This document shows, in pieces, positions 18,052 through 27,822 of a DNA stretch of 64,000 bases. Numbering within the stretch: the first letter of the stretch is position 1; each line of letters opens with the position of its first letter. A program made the position numbers and the translations under genes. The stretch spans positions 725,948-789,947 of the forward strand of contig NZ_BNAI01000001.1 of the NCBI RefSeq assembly GCF_014653215.1, given 5' to 3'. Source of the stretch: Pseudolysinimonas yzui. GTDB taxonomy: Bacteria > Actinomycetota > Actinomycetes > Actinomycetales > Microbacteriaceae. Below the pieces are notes generated by a model, which saw nothing but the letters and a program-made list of their open reading frames with translations, did no database searches and was not told the DNA's origin.

Positions 18052-18891
18052 ATGCTTCGAATCGCCGTGCCCAACAAGGGCACCCTCTCCGAGACCGCCG
18101 TGGACATGCTCCGCGAGGCGGGCTACGCGGTGCGCCGCGACCCCAAAGAGCTGATCGTTCCCGACCCGCGCAACGACGTGGAGTTCTTCTATCTGCGTCC
18201 GCGCGACATCGCGACCTACGTCGGGTCGGGCGCCCTCGATGTCGGCGTCACCGGCCGCGACCTGCTGCTCGACTCGCACTCGACCGCGGTGGAGATCGAC
18301 GAGTTCGACTTCGGCGCCTCGACCTTCCGGTTCGCCGGACCGGTGGGGGAGTTCACGAAGCTCTCCGATCTGGCCGGCACCCGGGTCGCGACCAGCTACT
18401 CGGGCCTCGTCGAAGACTTCCTCGAAGCGCAAGGGGTGCGCGCGACGGTCGTGCACCTCGATGGCGCGGTGGAGTCGGCGGTGCGGCTCGGTGTCGCGGA
18501 TGCCGTGGCCGACGTCGTCGAGACCGGATCCACCCTGCGCAAGCAGGGACTGGAGATCTTCGGCCCGGTGATCCTGGAATCGACCGCGGTGCTGATCGCC
18601 GCTCGTGACGACATCGACGGGCTGGAGACCTTCCGCCGCCGCCTGCAGGGGGTCATGGTCGCCCGCCGCTATGTGCTCATGGACTACGACCTGCCGGCCG
18701 AGCTCATCGAGAAGGCGTCGAAGATCACGCCCGGCTTCGAGTCGCCGACCGTCTCGCCGTTGCGCGACACCGGCTGGGTGGCGGTGCGGGTCATGGTGCC
18801 GCGCGACGACACCAACGAGGTGATGGATGCGCTCTACGCCCTCGGTGCGCGCGCCATCCTCGTGTCGTCGATCCACGCCGCACGGATCTGA
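18052..18891 (+). CDS. hisG: ATP phosphoribosyltransferase (long form)
   Basis: First, feedback-controlled step of histidine synthesis: ATP + PRPP to phosphoribosyl-ATP. The 279-residue length and the C-terminal ACT-like regulatory domain (about 205-279) mark the long form that needs no HisZ. The N-terminus [20 protein letters not shown] and [10 protein letters not shown] are characteristic. A GTG at 18001 lies inside the repeat and would add 17 unrelated residues, so ATG at 18052 is preferred. Confidence 0.95.
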   Translation: MLRIAVPNKGTLSETAVDMLREAGYAVRRDPKELIVPDPRNDVEFFYLRPRDIATYVGSGALDVGVTGRDLLLDSHSTAVEIDEFDFGASTFRFAGPVGEFTKLSDLAGTRVATSYSGLVEDFLEAQGVRATVVHLDGAVESAVRLGVADAVADVVETGSTLRKQGLEIFGPVILESTAVLIAARDDIDGLETFRRRLQGVMVARRYVLMDYDLPAELIEKASKITPGFESPTVSPLRDTGWVAVRVMVPRDDTNEVMDALYALGARAILVSSIHAARI

Positions 18892-18898
18892 GTCCGCC

Positions 18899-19660
18899 GT
18901 GTCGCTTGCGATCCGCGTCATCCCGTGCCTCGACGTCACCGAGGGGCGCGTCGTCAAGGGCGTCAACTTCGAGAACCTGCGTGACATGGGCGATCCCGTC
19001 GACCTCGCCCGCACGTACTACGAGCAGGGCGCCGACGAGATCACCTTCCTCGACGTCACCGCCACCGTGGATGCCCGCGCCACGATGTACGCGACCGTCA
19101 CTGCGACGGCGGAGCAGGTGTTCATCCCGCTCACCGTCGGCGGGGGCGTGCGCAGCCCCGAGGATGTCGCCCGACTGCTGGCGAGTGGCGCCGACAAGGT
19201 GGGCGTCAACAGCGCCGCGATCGCCCGGCCCGAACTCGTAGGTGAGATCGCCGACCGGTTCGGGGCGCAGGTGCTCGTGCTCTCACTCGACGTGAAACGC
19301 AGCCCCCGTACGCCGAGCGGTTTCGTCGTGACGACCCACGGCGGACGCACCGAGACCGACATCGACGCGCTCGCCTGGGCGCGCGAGGTGATCGAGCGGG
19401 GTGCCGGCGAGCTGCTGGTCAACTCGATCGACGCCGACGGCACGAAACAGGGCTTCGACCTCGAGCTGGTCGGACTCGTGCGTGAGCTGAGCAGCGTTCC
19501 GGTGATCGCCAGCGGGGGAGCGGGCGCCGTCGGCGATTTCGCCCCTGCCGTCGCGGCGGGCGCGGATGCCGTGCTCGCGGCATCCGTCTTCCACAGCGGA
19601 GAGCTCACCGTCGGCGACGTGAAAGACGCCCTGCGGGCAGAAGGGATCGTGGTGCGATGA
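18899..19660 (+). CDS. hisF: Imidazole glycerol phosphate synthase, cyclase subunit
   Basis: Uses ammonia from the HisH glutaminase to close the imidazole ring. The 253-residue TIM barrel has the first catalytic Asp in [19 protein letters not shown] and the second in [13 protein letters not shown], plus the phosphate loops [11 protein letters not shown] and [14 protein letters not shown] start follows hisG by seven bases. HisH is not in the window, so the partner must be encoded elsewhere. Confidence 0.96.
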   Translation: MSLAIRVIPCLDVTEGRVVKGVNFENLRDMGDPVDLARTYYEQGADEITFLDVTATVDARATMYATVTATAEQVFIPLTVGGGVRSPEDVARLLASGADKVGVNSAAIARPELVGEIADRFGAQVLVLSLDVKRSPRTPSGFVVTTHGGRTETDIDALAWAREVIERGAGELLVNSIDADGTKQGFDLELVGLVRELSSVPVIASGGAGAVGDFAPAVAAGADAVLAASVFHSGELTVGDVKDALRAEGIVVR

Positions 19661-19998
19661 ACGACGTTCTCGATCGAGTGAAGTTCGACAGCCACGGGCT
19701 GCTGCCCGCGATCATCCAAGAGGAGTCGACCAAGCAGGTGCTCATGCTCGGCTACATGGATGCCGAAGCACTGCGTCGCACCCTCACCGAAGGCCGGGTG
19801 ACCTTCTGGTCGCGCAGCCGGCAGGAGTACTGGCGCAAGGGCGACACGAGCGGCAACGTGCAACACGTGCGCGCCGCCGCTCTCGACTGCGACGGTGACA
19901 CCCTGCTCGTGACGGTGCACCAGGTCGGCCCCGCCTGCCACACCGGCGCCCACTCCTGCTTCGACGTCGACCCTTTGGCCCCGACTGTCGGCGGTTGA
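19657..19998 (+). CDS. hisI: Phosphoribosyl-AMP cyclohydrolase
   Basis: Opens the purine ring of phosphoribosyl-AMP in histidine synthesis. The 113-residue product carries [18 protein letters not shown], the Asp-rich metal site [10 protein letters not shown], and [12 protein letters not shown], which holds the zinc-binding Cys residues. ATG overlaps the hisF stop by four bases. The TGA stop lies inside repeat copy 2, so the last residues or the stop may derive from the repeat. Confidence 0.95.
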   Translation: MNDVLDRVKFDSHGLLPAIIQEESTKQVLMLGYMDAEALRRTLTEGRVTFWSRSRQEYWRKGDTSGNVQHVRAAALDCDGDTLLVTVHQVGPACHTGAHSCFDVDPLAPTVGG

Positions 19999-20026
19999 GT
20001 AGCCGCCGCAGGCGGCGTGTCGATCC
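19993..20026. repeat. Palindromic intergenic repeat, copy 2
   Basis: Starts GGTTGAGTAGCC and runs to GGCGTGTCGATCC, with hairpin core GCCGCC/GGCGGC. It begins inside the last codons of hisI and supplies that gene's TGA stop. It sits between the his genes and the inserted DUF222-HNH gene. Confidence 0.75.
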
Positions 20027-20048
20027 CCCTGTGCACAAGGGTTGCGAG

Positions 20049-20064
20049 TCGAACATACGTTCGA
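20049..20064. promoter_or_regulatory. LexA-binding SOS box
   Basis: TCGAAC-ATAC-GTTCGA is a perfect match to the actinobacterial LexA box TCGAAC-N4-GTTCGA. A -10-like TAGGGT follows at once (20065-20070), so bound LexA would block RNA polymerase. This predicts DNA-damage induction of the DUF222-HNH gene that starts about 65 bases downstream. Confidence 0.85.
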
Positions 20065-20129
20065 TAGGGTGGTCTTGCTCGTGCCGAGCATTCCGTTCTG
20101 AATGACGAACTGTGAACTGGGAGATCGGC

Positions 20130-21449
20130 GTGAGCCTGCCTGCCGTGCCTGTGATCGAGGTCCCTGACCTCTCCGGGTTGGCGCGTGCGTCGCATCAGGA
20201 GTTGATGGTGGGGATGCGGCGGTGGGCGGCGCATGTGCGTTCCGCGGAGTCGGTGGTCGCCGCGTTCGCGGGGGAGATCGATCGGCGGTCGTCGCGGGAT
20301 GCCGGCTATGAGGGGTTGGCGGCCTCGACGGGGGCGCGCGGGCCGGAAGGGCTGGTGTCGAGCCTGACGGGCAAGTCGGTGCGGGATGCCCGGGATCTGG
20401 TCACGGTGGGGCGGCTGTTGGATGCTCCGCCGGTGTGGTTGACGGATGTCGCGGCCGGGGTCGCTTCCGGTGAGGTGTCGGTGGGGGCGGCGGCCGCGAT
20501 CGTCACCGGACTCGGCTCGCCGACTCCGGAACTGGGGGCGGATGACCTGCTCGACGCCGCCCAGACCCTCGTCGCCGAGGCCGCGACGCTGCCGCCGGAG
20601 AAGGTCGCCCGCCTCGCCCGGGAGATGCGAGACGAACTGGATGCCGCCGGGATCGCCGACCGGGAGCAGGCGCTGCGGCAGAAACGATTCCTGCGCCTCA
20701 CCCCACGCCCGGATGGGATGACCAGCATCTTCGGACTCCTCGACCCGGAATCGGCGGCTCTGGTCACCGACGCGATCGACTGCGTCACCGCACCCCGCCG
20801 CAACGGACCCCGCTTCCTCGACGACACCGAACGCGCCCGCGCCGACGCCATCGAGAACGACCCCCGCACCACCGAACAACTCGCCCTCGACGCGCTCGTG
20901 GAGATGATCCGCATCGCCGCCGCCGCCGACCCCGGACGCATTTTCGGGATCCGCAAACCCGCCGTGCGGGTCCATGTCGACGCCCGCGACCTGCACCGCC
21001 GCGAAGGTGCCGGGCACCTCGAAGGGCAAACCGCCGCCGTGTCCATCGCCACCGTCGAACGCCACGTCTGTGCTGACGGCTACGTCCCCGTGATCTTCCA
21101 CCCCGACGGTCCCATCGACGTCGGACTCACCCAACGACTCTTCACCACCCGGCAGCGGATCGCCCTCGCCGCGATCTGGGGCGGCTGCGCCCACCCCGAC
21201 TGCGACCGCCCACCCTCCTGGTGCGAAGCCCACCACGCCACCGAATGGGACAACGGCGGACCCACCGACATCGCAAACGGAATCCTCCTCTGCCGCTTCC
21301 ACCACCTCCTCACCCACAACATGGGCTGGAACATCCGACCACCCGACCGACCCGGCGGGACATGGCTCATGCACCCACCATCCCGAGGGTCGGGTATTCG
21401 AAAGCCCATCGAACTCACCAGCAAGCACCCCCTCCGCCGAAAGCAATGA
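20130..21449 (+). CDS. DUF222 and HNH endonuclease domain protein, SOS-controlled
   Basis: A 439-residue protein of the actinobacterial 13E12-like family. The helical DUF222 region covers about residues 30-310. The HNH nuclease motif lies near the C-terminus: CAHPDCDRPPSWCEAHHATE, then NGILLCRFHHLLTHN, with Cys pairs for zinc and His residues for metal-dependent cleavage. GTG at 20130 has GGGAG eight bases before it; GTG at 20112 is an alternative giving 445 residues. The perfect LexA box upstream and its place between the his and trp genes suggest a mobile-type accessory gene. Its natural DNA substrate is unknown. Confidence 0.88.
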   Translation: MSLPAVPVIEVPDLSGLARASHQELMVGMRRWAAHVRSAESVVAAFAGEIDRRSSRDAGYEGLAASTGARGPEGLVSSLTGKSVRDARDLVTVGRLLDAPPVWLTDVAAGVASGEVSVGAAAAIVTGLGSPTPELGADDLLDAAQTLVAEAATLPPEKVARLAREMRDELDAAGIADREQALRQKRFLRLTPRPDGMTSIFGLLDPESAALVTDAIDCVTAPRRNGPRFLDDTERARADAIENDPRTTEQLALDALVEMIRIAAAADPGRIFGIRKPAVRVHVDARDLHRREGAGHLEGQTAAVSIATVERHVCADGYVPVIFHPDGPIDVGLTQRLFTTRQRIALAAIWGGCAHPDCDRPPSWCEAHHATEWDNGGPTDIANGILLCRFHHLLTHNMGWNIRPPDRPGGTWLMHPPSRGSGIRKPIELTSKHPLRRKQ

Positions 21450-21505
21450 ACCGCACGCCCGGGGAGAGCTCTGTTCTGTCGCCGAAGACCCAAGGTGAAA
21501 CCTGA

Positions 21506-21511
21506 GACAAT
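21506..21511 (+). promoter_or_regulatory. Candidate -10 (GACAAT) for a leaderless trpE transcript
   Basis: GACAAT ends six bases before the GTG start of trpE, which predicts transcription starting at or next to the start codon. No ribosome binding site is visible at the right distance. With no leader there is no room for a classical leader-peptide attenuator. Confidence 0.5.
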
Positions 21512-21517
21512 CGACGC

Positions 21518-23059
21518 GTGACCACGACGACCACTTCGGCCGGGAGCACCTCCCGCGCTGACTTCCGCGCGGCGATCGCCGCCGGGCACCGCGTCGTCCC
21601 GGTGCTGCGCCGCCTCTTCGCCGACGGTGAGACGCCGATCGGCGTCTACCGCAAGCTCGCGGTCGGCAAGCCCGGGACGTTCCTGCTGGAATCGGCGGAA
21701 CAGGGCGGCATCTGGTCACGCTGGTCGTTCGTCGGCGTCGGTTCGCTCGGCGTTCTCACCGAAGATGCCGGGGCAGTCACCTGGCTCGACTACGGGCTCT
21801 CCGCCGAGCGTGCCCTCGGCGCCGACGCTCCCACGACATCCCTGGATGCTCTCAACCACCTCTACGAGCGCTGGAGCACGCCGCAGGTCGCCGGCCATCC
21901 GCCGCTCACCGGCGGACTCGTCGGCTTCATCGGCTGGGAAGCGGTGCGCCAGCTCGAGAAGCTGCCGGATGCACCGCCGGCCGACTACGAGGTCCCGGGG
22001 CAGGCGTTCTCGTTCGTCTCCGAACTGGTCGCGCTCGATCACCGCACCGGCTCCGCGATCCTCATCGCGGCGGTGCTCAACGACGGCACCGACGACGAAG
22101 AGACGTTGTGGGCCGACGCGCAGCGACGACTCGACGAGTTGCAGACCGGCCTCGCGCAGCCCACCGAGACCTGGCTCGCCGACATCGATCTCGACATCGT
22201 GCCGGAGCCGATCGCCCGCACCCCGAAGGCCGACTTCCTGGCCGCCGTCGAGCGGTCCCGTCAGTACATCCGCGACGGCGACGTCTTCCAGGTGGTGATC
22301 TCGCAGCGTTTCGACCATGCCATCACGGCCGAGCCGATCGACGTCTACCGGGTGCTCCGCACGCTCAACCCGAGCCCGTACATGTACCTGTTGACGCTCG
22401 AGGCCCCCGACGGTTCGGGCTACGCGATCGTCGGGTCGAGCCCGGAGGCGCTCGTCAAGGTCGCGGACGGACGGGTCATCACGCATCCGATCGCCGGATC
22501 GAAGCCGCGCGGCGAGACGCCCGAACAGGATGTCGACCTCGCCGACGAGCTGCTCGCCGACCCGAAGGAGCAGGCCGAGCACCTCATGCTCGTCGACCTC
22601 GCGCGCAACGACCTCTCGAAGGTCTGCGTCGCCGGATCGGTCGAGGTGACCGAGTTTATGCAGGTCGAGCGCTTCAGCCACATCATGCATCTCGTCTCGA
22701 CCGTCGAAGGCGACCTGCGGCCCGACGCGACGAGCATCGACGTGTTCCGCGCGACGTTCCCGGCGGGCACCCTCTCCGGGGCCCCGAAGCCGAGGGCGCT
22801 GGAGATCATCGACGAGCTCGAACCCGCGCAGCGCGGGGTCTACGGCGGCGTCGTCGGCTACTTCGGCCTCGCCGGGGATGCCGACCTCGCGATCGCGATC
22901 CGTACGGCGACGATCGTCGGTGGCCTCGCCCGCGTGCAGGCCGGCGCCGGCCTCGTCGCCGATTCGGATGCGATGAGCGAGCACCGCGAAGCCCAGAACA
23001 AGGCGGCGGCACCGCTGCGAGCGGTCGCGGTCGCCAACGCGATGCGCCGCATCCGATGA
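21518..23059 (+). CDS. trpE: Anthranilate synthase component I
   Basis: Converts chorismate to anthranilate, using ammonia from the TrpG glutaminase (not in the window). The 513-residue product has the tryptophan-sensing LLES motif (TFLLESAEQG) near residue 60, so feedback inhibition should be intact. The chorismate-binding core includes VGSSPEALVKVADG, HPIAGSKPRGETPEQD, DLARNDLSKV and FPAGTLSGAPKPRALEII. It overlaps the next gene by four bases. Confidence 0.96.
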   Translation: MTTTTTSAGSTSRADFRAAIAAGHRVVPVLRRLFADGETPIGVYRKLAVGKPGTFLLESAEQGGIWSRWSFVGVGSLGVLTEDAGAVTWLDYGLSAERALGADAPTTSLDALNHLYERWSTPQVAGHPPLTGGLVGFIGWEAVRQLEKLPDAPPADYEVPGQAFSFVSELVALDHRTGSAILIAAVLNDGTDDEETLWADAQRRLDELQTGLAQPTETWLADIDLDIVPEPIARTPKADFLAAVERSRQYIRDGDVFQVVISQRFDHAITAEPIDVYRVLRTLNPSPYMYLLTLEAPDGSGYAIVGSSPEALVKVADGRVITHPIAGSKPRGETPEQDVDLADELLADPKEQAEHLMLVDLARNDLSKVCVAGSVEVTEFMQVERFSHIMHLVSTVEGDLRPDATSIDVFRATFPAGTLSGAPKPRALEIIDELEPAQRGVYGGVVGYFGLAGDADLAIAIRTATIVGGLARVQAGAGLVADSDAMSEHREAQNKAAAPLRAVAVANAMRRIR

Positions 23060-23496
23060 CCCCGTCGCGCCTGCGCCTCATCGCCCTGCTTGCTCTCGCG
23101 GTCCCGATCGTCGTGACCGCGATCGCGGCCGGGTCGAACGCCGCATTCGGAGCACTTGCTCTCGCCGCCGCCGCCGCGGTGCTCGCGATGCTGCTCGCCG
23201 GTCCGGCGTTCCGGGCGATCCTCGCCGTGTTGATCGCGTTGCTTGGCGCCTGCGTCGTCGCGGTGGCGGTATTCCTCCCCGAACTCGACGCGCTCACCGT
23301 GGTCGCGATCGTCGGTGGCGCCCTGCAGGTGCTCGTCGCGGCCTGGGTCGCCACGACGATCCGCAGCTGGCCGGCGACCGGGGCCCGGTATTCACGCTCC
23401 CGCGTCGAGGGCGAGCGGGCGAGCGACGATCCTGCCCGCAGCTGGGACGCCCTCAGCGCGGGCGACGATCCGACCGATCCGGCGGGGGTCGAGTAG
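23056..23496 (+). CDS. Trp biosynthesis-associated membrane protein
   Basis: A 146-residue protein with four predicted membrane helices: about residues 6-27, 30-49, 51-74 and 79-101. A hydrophilic, acidic C-terminal tail follows. The family is found in actinobacterial trp operons, but its function is not known; transport or sensing of tryptophan intermediates has been guessed only from context. ATG overlaps the trpE stop. The TAG stop lies inside repeat copy 3 (GTC GAG TAG), so the tail end may have been set by the repeat. Confidence 0.85.
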   Translation: MTPSRLRLIALLALAVPIVVTAIAAGSNAAFGALALAAAAAVLAMLLAGPAFRAILAVLIALLGACVVAVAVFLPELDALTVVAIVGGALQVLVAAWVATTIRSWPATGARYSRSRVEGERASDDPARSWDALSAGDDPTDPAGVE

Positions 23497-23520
23497 CCGC
23501 CGAGCGGCGTGTCGAGACTC
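23487..23520. repeat. Palindromic intergenic repeat, copy 3
   Basis: Starts GGTCGAGTAGCC and ends GGCGTGTCGAGACTC. It supplies the TAG stop of the membrane protein gene. A -10-like TAGACT follows at 23523-23528 and may serve the HGxxPAAW gene. Confidence 0.78.
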
Positions 23521-23563
23521 GGTAGACTACGGCTGCACCTCAGCAGGAGAAGGAGATTCACAG

Positions 23564-23794
23564 ATGAGCGACGAGAACGAGCCCGGTCACGGACATTCGC
23601 CCGCGGCCTGGGTTGCCGTGGTGGTCATGCTGATCGGCATCACCGGCGGCACGTTCGCGTTCTGGTTCGACCAGGCGCTGCTCGTCTGGATCTCGGCGGG
23701 CGTCGTCGTCCTGGGTCTGCTGCTGGGTCTCGTTCTCGCGAAGCTCGGCTACGGCGTCAAGGGGCCGCGTTACGTCCCGAAGAACCATTCCTGA
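23564..23794 (+). CDS. HGxxPAAW family membrane protein
   Basis: A 76-residue protein with the eponymous HGHSPAAW motif at residues about 9-16, followed by two membrane helices (about 16-35 and 40-60) and a basic tail. It is a conserved, uncharacterised member of actinobacterial trp operons. The ATG has a strong AGGAG/AAGGAG ribosome binding site. It ends one base before the probable trpC start. Confidence 0.85.
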   Translation: MSDENEPGHGHSPAAWVAVVVMLIGITGGTFAFWFDQALLVWISAGVVVLGLLLGLVLAKLGYGVKGPRYVPKNHS

Positions 23795-23795
23795 C

Positions 23796-24575
23796 CTGCT
23801 CGCGGAGCTCGTCGCCGGTGCCGTCGACGACGCCGCGGCGCGCCGGGCGACCTTGACGCTCCCGGCGGTCGAAGCCGCAGCTCTGGCGCGACCGCCCGCT
23901 CGCGATGCTCTCGCCGCGCTGGCTCCCGCCGAACGGGTGAAGGTCATCGCCGAGGTGAAACGGGCGAGCCCGTCGCGAGGCGCCCTCGCCGAGATCGCCG
24001 ACCCGGCATCCCTCGCCGTCTCGTACCAGACCGGCGGCGCGAGCGCGATCAGCGTGCTGACCGAAGGGCGCCGCTTCGGCGGGTCCCTGCAGGACCTCAC
24101 CGACGTGCGAGCCGCGGTCGACCTGCCGGTTCTGCGCAAAGACTTCATCGCCGAGCCGTACCAGGTGTTCGAGGCCCGTGCCGCCGACGCCGACCTCGTG
24201 CTGCTCATCGTCGCGGCGCTCACGCAGCCCGTGCTGCACGAACTGCATGCGCTCATTCTCGAGCTCGGCATGACCCCGCTCGTCGAAGCCCACTCCGCCG
24301 AAGAGGTCGAGCGTGCCCTCGACGTCGGAGCCTCGATCGTCGGCATCAACGCCCGCGACCTCTCGACCTTCGAACTCGACCGTGACCTGTTCGGAACGCT
24401 CGCCGATCGCATCCCGTCGGGTGTCGTCCGCGTCGCCGAGTCGGCCGTGAAAGACGCCGCGGATGTCACCCACTACCGCGCTGCCGGCGCGGATGTCGTG
24501 CTCATCGGCGAAGCGCTCGTCACCGGCGACGACCCGGTCGCCACGCTCAAGAGTTTCCTGGAGGCCGGAAAGTGA
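23796..24575 (+). CDS. trpC: Indole-3-glycerol phosphate synthase, probable CTG start
   Basis: Closes the indole ring from carboxyphenylamino-deoxyribulose phosphate. From CTG at 23796 the product is 259 residues and keeps the N-terminal helix [20 protein letters not shown] that is conserved in the family. The TIM barrel has [13 protein letters not shown] (catalytic Lys and Ser), VLRKDFI, and [13 protein letters not shown]. No in-frame ATG or GTG precedes the core; TTG at 23853 would delete the N-terminal helix, and ATT at 23787 is another non-standard option. The upstream stop ends one base earlier, so coupling may aid initiation. Function is sure; the exact start is not. Confidence 0.88.
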   Translation: MLAELVAGAVDDAAARRATLTLPAVEAAALARPPARDALAALAPAERVKVIAEVKRASPSRGALAEIADPASLAVSYQTGGASAISVLTEGRRFGGSLQDLTDVRAAVDLPVLRKDFIAEPYQVFEARAADADLVLLIVAALTQPVLHELHALILELGMTPLVEAHSAEEVERALDVGASIVGINARDLSTFELDRDLFGTLADRIPSGVVRVAESAVKDAADVTHYRAAGADVVLIGEALVTGDDPVATLKSFLEAGK

Positions 24576-25807
24576 CCCCACCCACCGAGCAGACGGAGTC
24601 GCTCAGGGACCGCCCCGGCCCGTTCTTCGACGCCTACGGCGGCCGGTTCATGCCCGAGTCGCTCATCGCGGCGATCGACGAACTCGCGGCCGCCTACGAG
24701 GCGGCGAAAGCCGACCCGTCGTTCGCTGCCGAGCTGGCCGAACTGCATCGCACCTACACCGGCCGCCCCTCGATCATCACCGAGGTGCCGCGGTTCGCCC
24801 AGCATGCCGGCGGGGCGCGCATCATCCTCAAGCGGGAGGATCTCAACCACACCGGCTCGCACAAGATCAACAACGTGCTCGGCCAGGCGCTGCTCACCCG
24901 GCGCCTCGGCAAGAACCGCGTCATCGCCGAGACCGGAGCCGGCCAGCACGGCGTCGCGACCGCGACGGCGGCCGCGCTCTTCGGGCTCGAGTGCACGATC
25001 TTCATGGGCGAGGTCGACACCCAGCGTCAGGCGCTCAACGTCGCCCGCATGCGGCTGCTCGGTGCCGAAGTCGTGTCGGTCACGACCGGCAGCCGCACGC
25101 TGAAGGACGCGATCAATGAGGCCTACCGCGAGTGGGTGACGAGCGTCGAGACCACCAACTACATCTTCGGAACGGCGGCGGGCCCGCATCCGTTCCCGGC
25201 GATGGTGCGCGACTTCCAGAAGATCATCGGCGAGGAGGCGCGTCAGCAGGTACTCGAGCTCACCGGCAAACTCCCGGATGCCGTCATGGCCTGCGTCGGC
25301 GGCGGCTCGAACGCCATCGGCATCTTCCACGCGTTCCTCGACGACGCCGACGTGAAGTTGTACGGGATCGAGGCGGCCGGTGACGGCGTCGACACCGAGA
25401 AGCACGCGGCGACCATCGAACGGGGTCGACCGGGCGTACTCCACGGCTCACGGTCCTACGTGCTGCAGAACGACGACGGGCAGACGATCGAGTCGCACTC
25501 GATCTCGGCCGGACTCGACTACCCGGGGGTCGGCCCCGAACATGCCGCCCTCAACGACCGCGGCCGCGCGACCTACCTGCCGGCGACCGACACCGAGGCG
25601 ATGGATGCCCTCCGCCTGCTGTCGATGACCGAAGGCATCATCCCGGCCATCGAGTCCGCTCACGCCCTCGCCGGCGCTCTGCGGCTCGGTCGCGAACTCG
25701 GGCCGGACGCCACCATCCTGGTCAACCTCTCCGGTCGTGGTGACAAAGACGTCGCCACGGCCGGAGCCTGGTTCGACCTGTTCGACGAGGGAGCGAAGCA
25801 GTCGTGA
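24572..25807 (+). CDS. trpB: Tryptophan synthase beta subunit
   Basis: Joins indole and serine to give tryptophan, with PLP. The 411-residue product has the PLP lysine in [12 protein letters not shown] (Lys98), [18 protein letters not shown] and the phosphate-binding [15 protein letters not shown] start overlaps the trpC stop (GTGA), and the stop overlaps trpA the same way, so trpC, trpB and trpA should be translated in step. Confidence 0.97.
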   Translation: MTPPTEQTESLRDRPGPFFDAYGGRFMPESLIAAIDELAAAYEAAKADPSFAAELAELHRTYTGRPSIITEVPRFAQHAGGARIILKREDLNHTGSHKINNVLGQALLTRRLGKNRVIAETGAGQHGVATATAAALFGLECTIFMGEVDTQRQALNVARMRLLGAEVVSVTTGSRTLKDAINEAYREWVTSVETTNYIFGTAAGPHPFPAMVRDFQKIIGEEARQQVLELTGKLPDAVMACVGGGSNAIGIFHAFLDDADVKLYGIEAAGDGVDTEKHAATIERGRPGVLHGSRSYVLQNDDGQTIESHSISAGLDYPGVGPEHAALNDRGRATYLPATDTEAMDALRLLSMTEGIIPAIESAHALAGALRLGRELGPDATILVNLSGRGDKDVATAGAWFDLFDEGAKQS

Positions 25808-26607
25808 CCGTTCCCACCCTTTCGGTCGCGACCCGCATCGCGCAGAACCGCGACGACGGCCGCGGCAGCCTCATCGGCTACCTCCCGGTCGGGTTCCCCG
25901 ACCTCGGCACGAGCATCGACGCCGCGGTCGCGCTCGCCGAGAACGGCGTCGACGCGCTCGAACTCGGGCTGCCCTACAGCGATCCCGTGATGGACGGGCT
26001 CGCGATCCAGAAGGCCACCGAGGCCGCGATCGCCGGCGGGTTCCGGGTGCGCGATGTCTTCACCGCCGTCGAAGCGGTGCGCGCGCGGGTCGACATCCCG
26101 GTGCTGGTGATGACCTACTGGAACCCCGTGCTGCAGTACGGAGTGGATGCCTTCGCCGACGCGCTCGTGAACGCCGGGGGAGCGGGACTCATCACCCCCG
26201 ACATCACCCCGGATTCCGCCGACGAGTGGATCGCGGCGAGCGACCGCACGGGTCTCGACCGCGTCTTCCTGGCGGCGCCGTCATCCACCGATGCGCGCCT
26301 GAAGACGACCGTCGAGGCGAGCCGTGGCTTCGTCTACGCCGTCTCGACGATGGGCATCACCGGAGCGCGACAGGATGTCGACGCCGCCGCGCGTTCGCTC
26401 GTGGCGCGCCTGCGGGGCGTCGGCGCGGAGAACGTCTGTGTCGGGATCGGCATCTCGACGGGCGAGCAGGTCGCCGAGGTTCTCGGCTACGCCGACGGCG
26501 CGATCGTCGGCTCGGCCTTGGTGAGCGCGCTGGCCGACGGAGGCGTCGCGGGAGTCGCCGCGAAGGCCGCCGAGCTCGCGTCCGGCACGACCGCGACCAG
26601 GAAGTAG
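25804..26607 (+). CDS. trpA: Tryptophan synthase alpha subunit
   Basis: Cleaves indole-3-glycerol phosphate and passes indole through the tunnel to TrpB. The 267-residue TIM barrel contains [28 protein letters not shown] with the catalytic acids, and [17 protein letters not shown] start overlaps the trpB stop by four bases. Its TAG stop is part of a -10-like TAGACT (26605-26610) that may drive lgt. Confidence 0.96.
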   Translation: MTVPTLSVATRIAQNRDDGRGSLIGYLPVGFPDLGTSIDAAVALAENGVDALELGLPYSDPVMDGLAIQKATEAAIAGGFRVRDVFTAVEAVRARVDIPVLVMTYWNPVLQYGVDAFADALVNAGGAGLITPDITPDSADEWIAASDRTGLDRVFLAAPSSTDARLKTTVEASRGFVYAVSTMGITGARQDVDAAARSLVARLRGVGAENVCVGIGISTGEQVAEVLGYADGAIVGSALVSALADGGVAGVAAKAAELASGTTATRK

Positions 26608-26617
26608 ACTCGCCGAC

Positions 26618-27712
26618 GTGATCCCGACGAGCCTTCCCAGCCCGCCGTCCGACTGGTCGTCGTTCGAGATCCCTCTGGGGTTCATCCACGACGCACTCGT
26701 GGGCGTTCTTCCGTGGTTTCCCGAGCAGTTCGTCATCCACGTGTACGCCCTGGCGATCCTGCTCGGCATCGCCGTCGCGATCACCGTCTCCAACTACCGG
26801 TTGACCGCCCGCGGCGCCGAGCCGTGGATCGTCATCGACCTCGCGATCTGGGCCGTCGTGTTCGGAATCGTCGGGTCCCGCATCTGGCACGTCGCCACTC
26901 ACCCCGACGACTTCTTCGGCGAGGGCAAGAACACCTGGAACGCCTTCGAACCCGGCAGCGTCTGGGCCGTCTGGGAAGGCGGCGTGGCGATCTTCGGCGC
27001 CGTGCTGTTCGGCGGCCTCGGCGTGTACATCGCCTGCCGACTCGCCGGCCTGCGTTTCACGGCCGCCGTCGACGCGATGGCCCCCACGCTGCTGCTCGCC
27101 CAGGCCTTCGGCCGCCTCGGCAACTACTTCAACCAGGAGCTGTTCGGCCTCCCCACCGACCTGCCGTGGGGCCTCGAGATCGACCGCCCGAACCCGGCGA
27201 TCCCGGTCGGCATCCCCGCAGACGCCCTCTTCCACCCGACCTTCCTCTACGAGATCATCTGGCTGCTCGCCGGCTTCGGCGTGCTGATGCTGATCGAGAA
27301 CCGGGTCTCGCTCGGCAAGGTTCAGTCGGGCATCGGCAAGTTCCTGCCGGTGTGGCCCACGTTCACGCGTCGCGACGCGTGGCACTGGGGCAAGATGGTC
27401 GGCCTCTATGCGATCTGGTACGGCATCGGCCGCGCGTGGTTCGAGTCGATCCGCCTCGACCCGAGCGAAACGCTCTTCGGCATCCGCTCCAACGTGTGGG
27501 GCGCGCTGCTCTTCATCCTGGTCGGCATCATCGTGATCGTCGTGCAGACGAAGCGGCATCCGGGCATCGAACCGAGCGTTTACCTGCCCGGCAAAGAGTG
27601 GACGCCCGACTCTGCGGTAGACTCCGACGAGATCTACACGGACGATGAGACCGGCGATGGCGCCGGATCCACGACTCCGGCGCCTGCCACAAGCGGAGCT
27701 TCCCGAAAATAG
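26618..27712 (+). CDS. lgt: Prolipoprotein diacylglyceryl transferase
   Basis: An integral membrane enzyme that moves diacylglycerol from phosphatidylglycerol onto the lipobox Cys of prolipoproteins. The 364-residue protein has about seven membrane helices and the Lgt signature [15 protein letters not shown] hydrophilic, Thr/Pro-rich cytoplasmic tail of about 50 residues follows. GTG start at 26618 has no ribosome binding site but a TAGACT hexamer ends seven bases upstream, which suggests a leaderless mRNA. The place after trpA is normal for the order. Confidence 0.94.
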   Translation: MIPTSLPSPPSDWSSFEIPLGFIHDALVGVLPWFPEQFVIHVYALAILLGIAVAITVSNYRLTARGAEPWIVIDLAIWAVVFGIVGSRIWHVATHPDDFFGEGKNTWNAFEPGSVWAVWEGGVAIFGAVLFGGLGVYIACRLAGLRFTAAVDAMAPTLLLAQAFGRLGNYFNQELFGLPTDLPWGLEIDRPNPAIPVGIPADALFHPTFLYEIIWLLAGFGVLMLIENRVSLGKVQSGIGKFLPVWPTFTRRDAWHWGKMVGLYAIWYGIGRAWFESIRLDPSETLFGIRSNVWGALLFILVGIIVIVVQTKRHPGIEPSVYLPGKEWTPDSAVDSDEIYTDDETGDGAGSTTPAPATSGASRK

Positions 27713-27822
27713 TCCCGCCTCCGCGCACCCCTCGCGGCCCGTGGCCTTCGTCGACACGTCGCCACACAGCATCCGTTGGGCCAGCGCAGTCCCACTCCAG
27801 CACCATCGTGAGGACGGTACCC

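Noticed and set aside
20027..20048. An origin or DnaA-box cluster near CTGTGCACAAGG
   Set aside because: Only one weak DnaA-box-like match is present and the surroundings are not AT-rich.
17979..23520. A CRISPR array made of the three repeats
   Set aside because: The copies are kilobases apart, with genes and not short spacers between them, and no cas genes are present.
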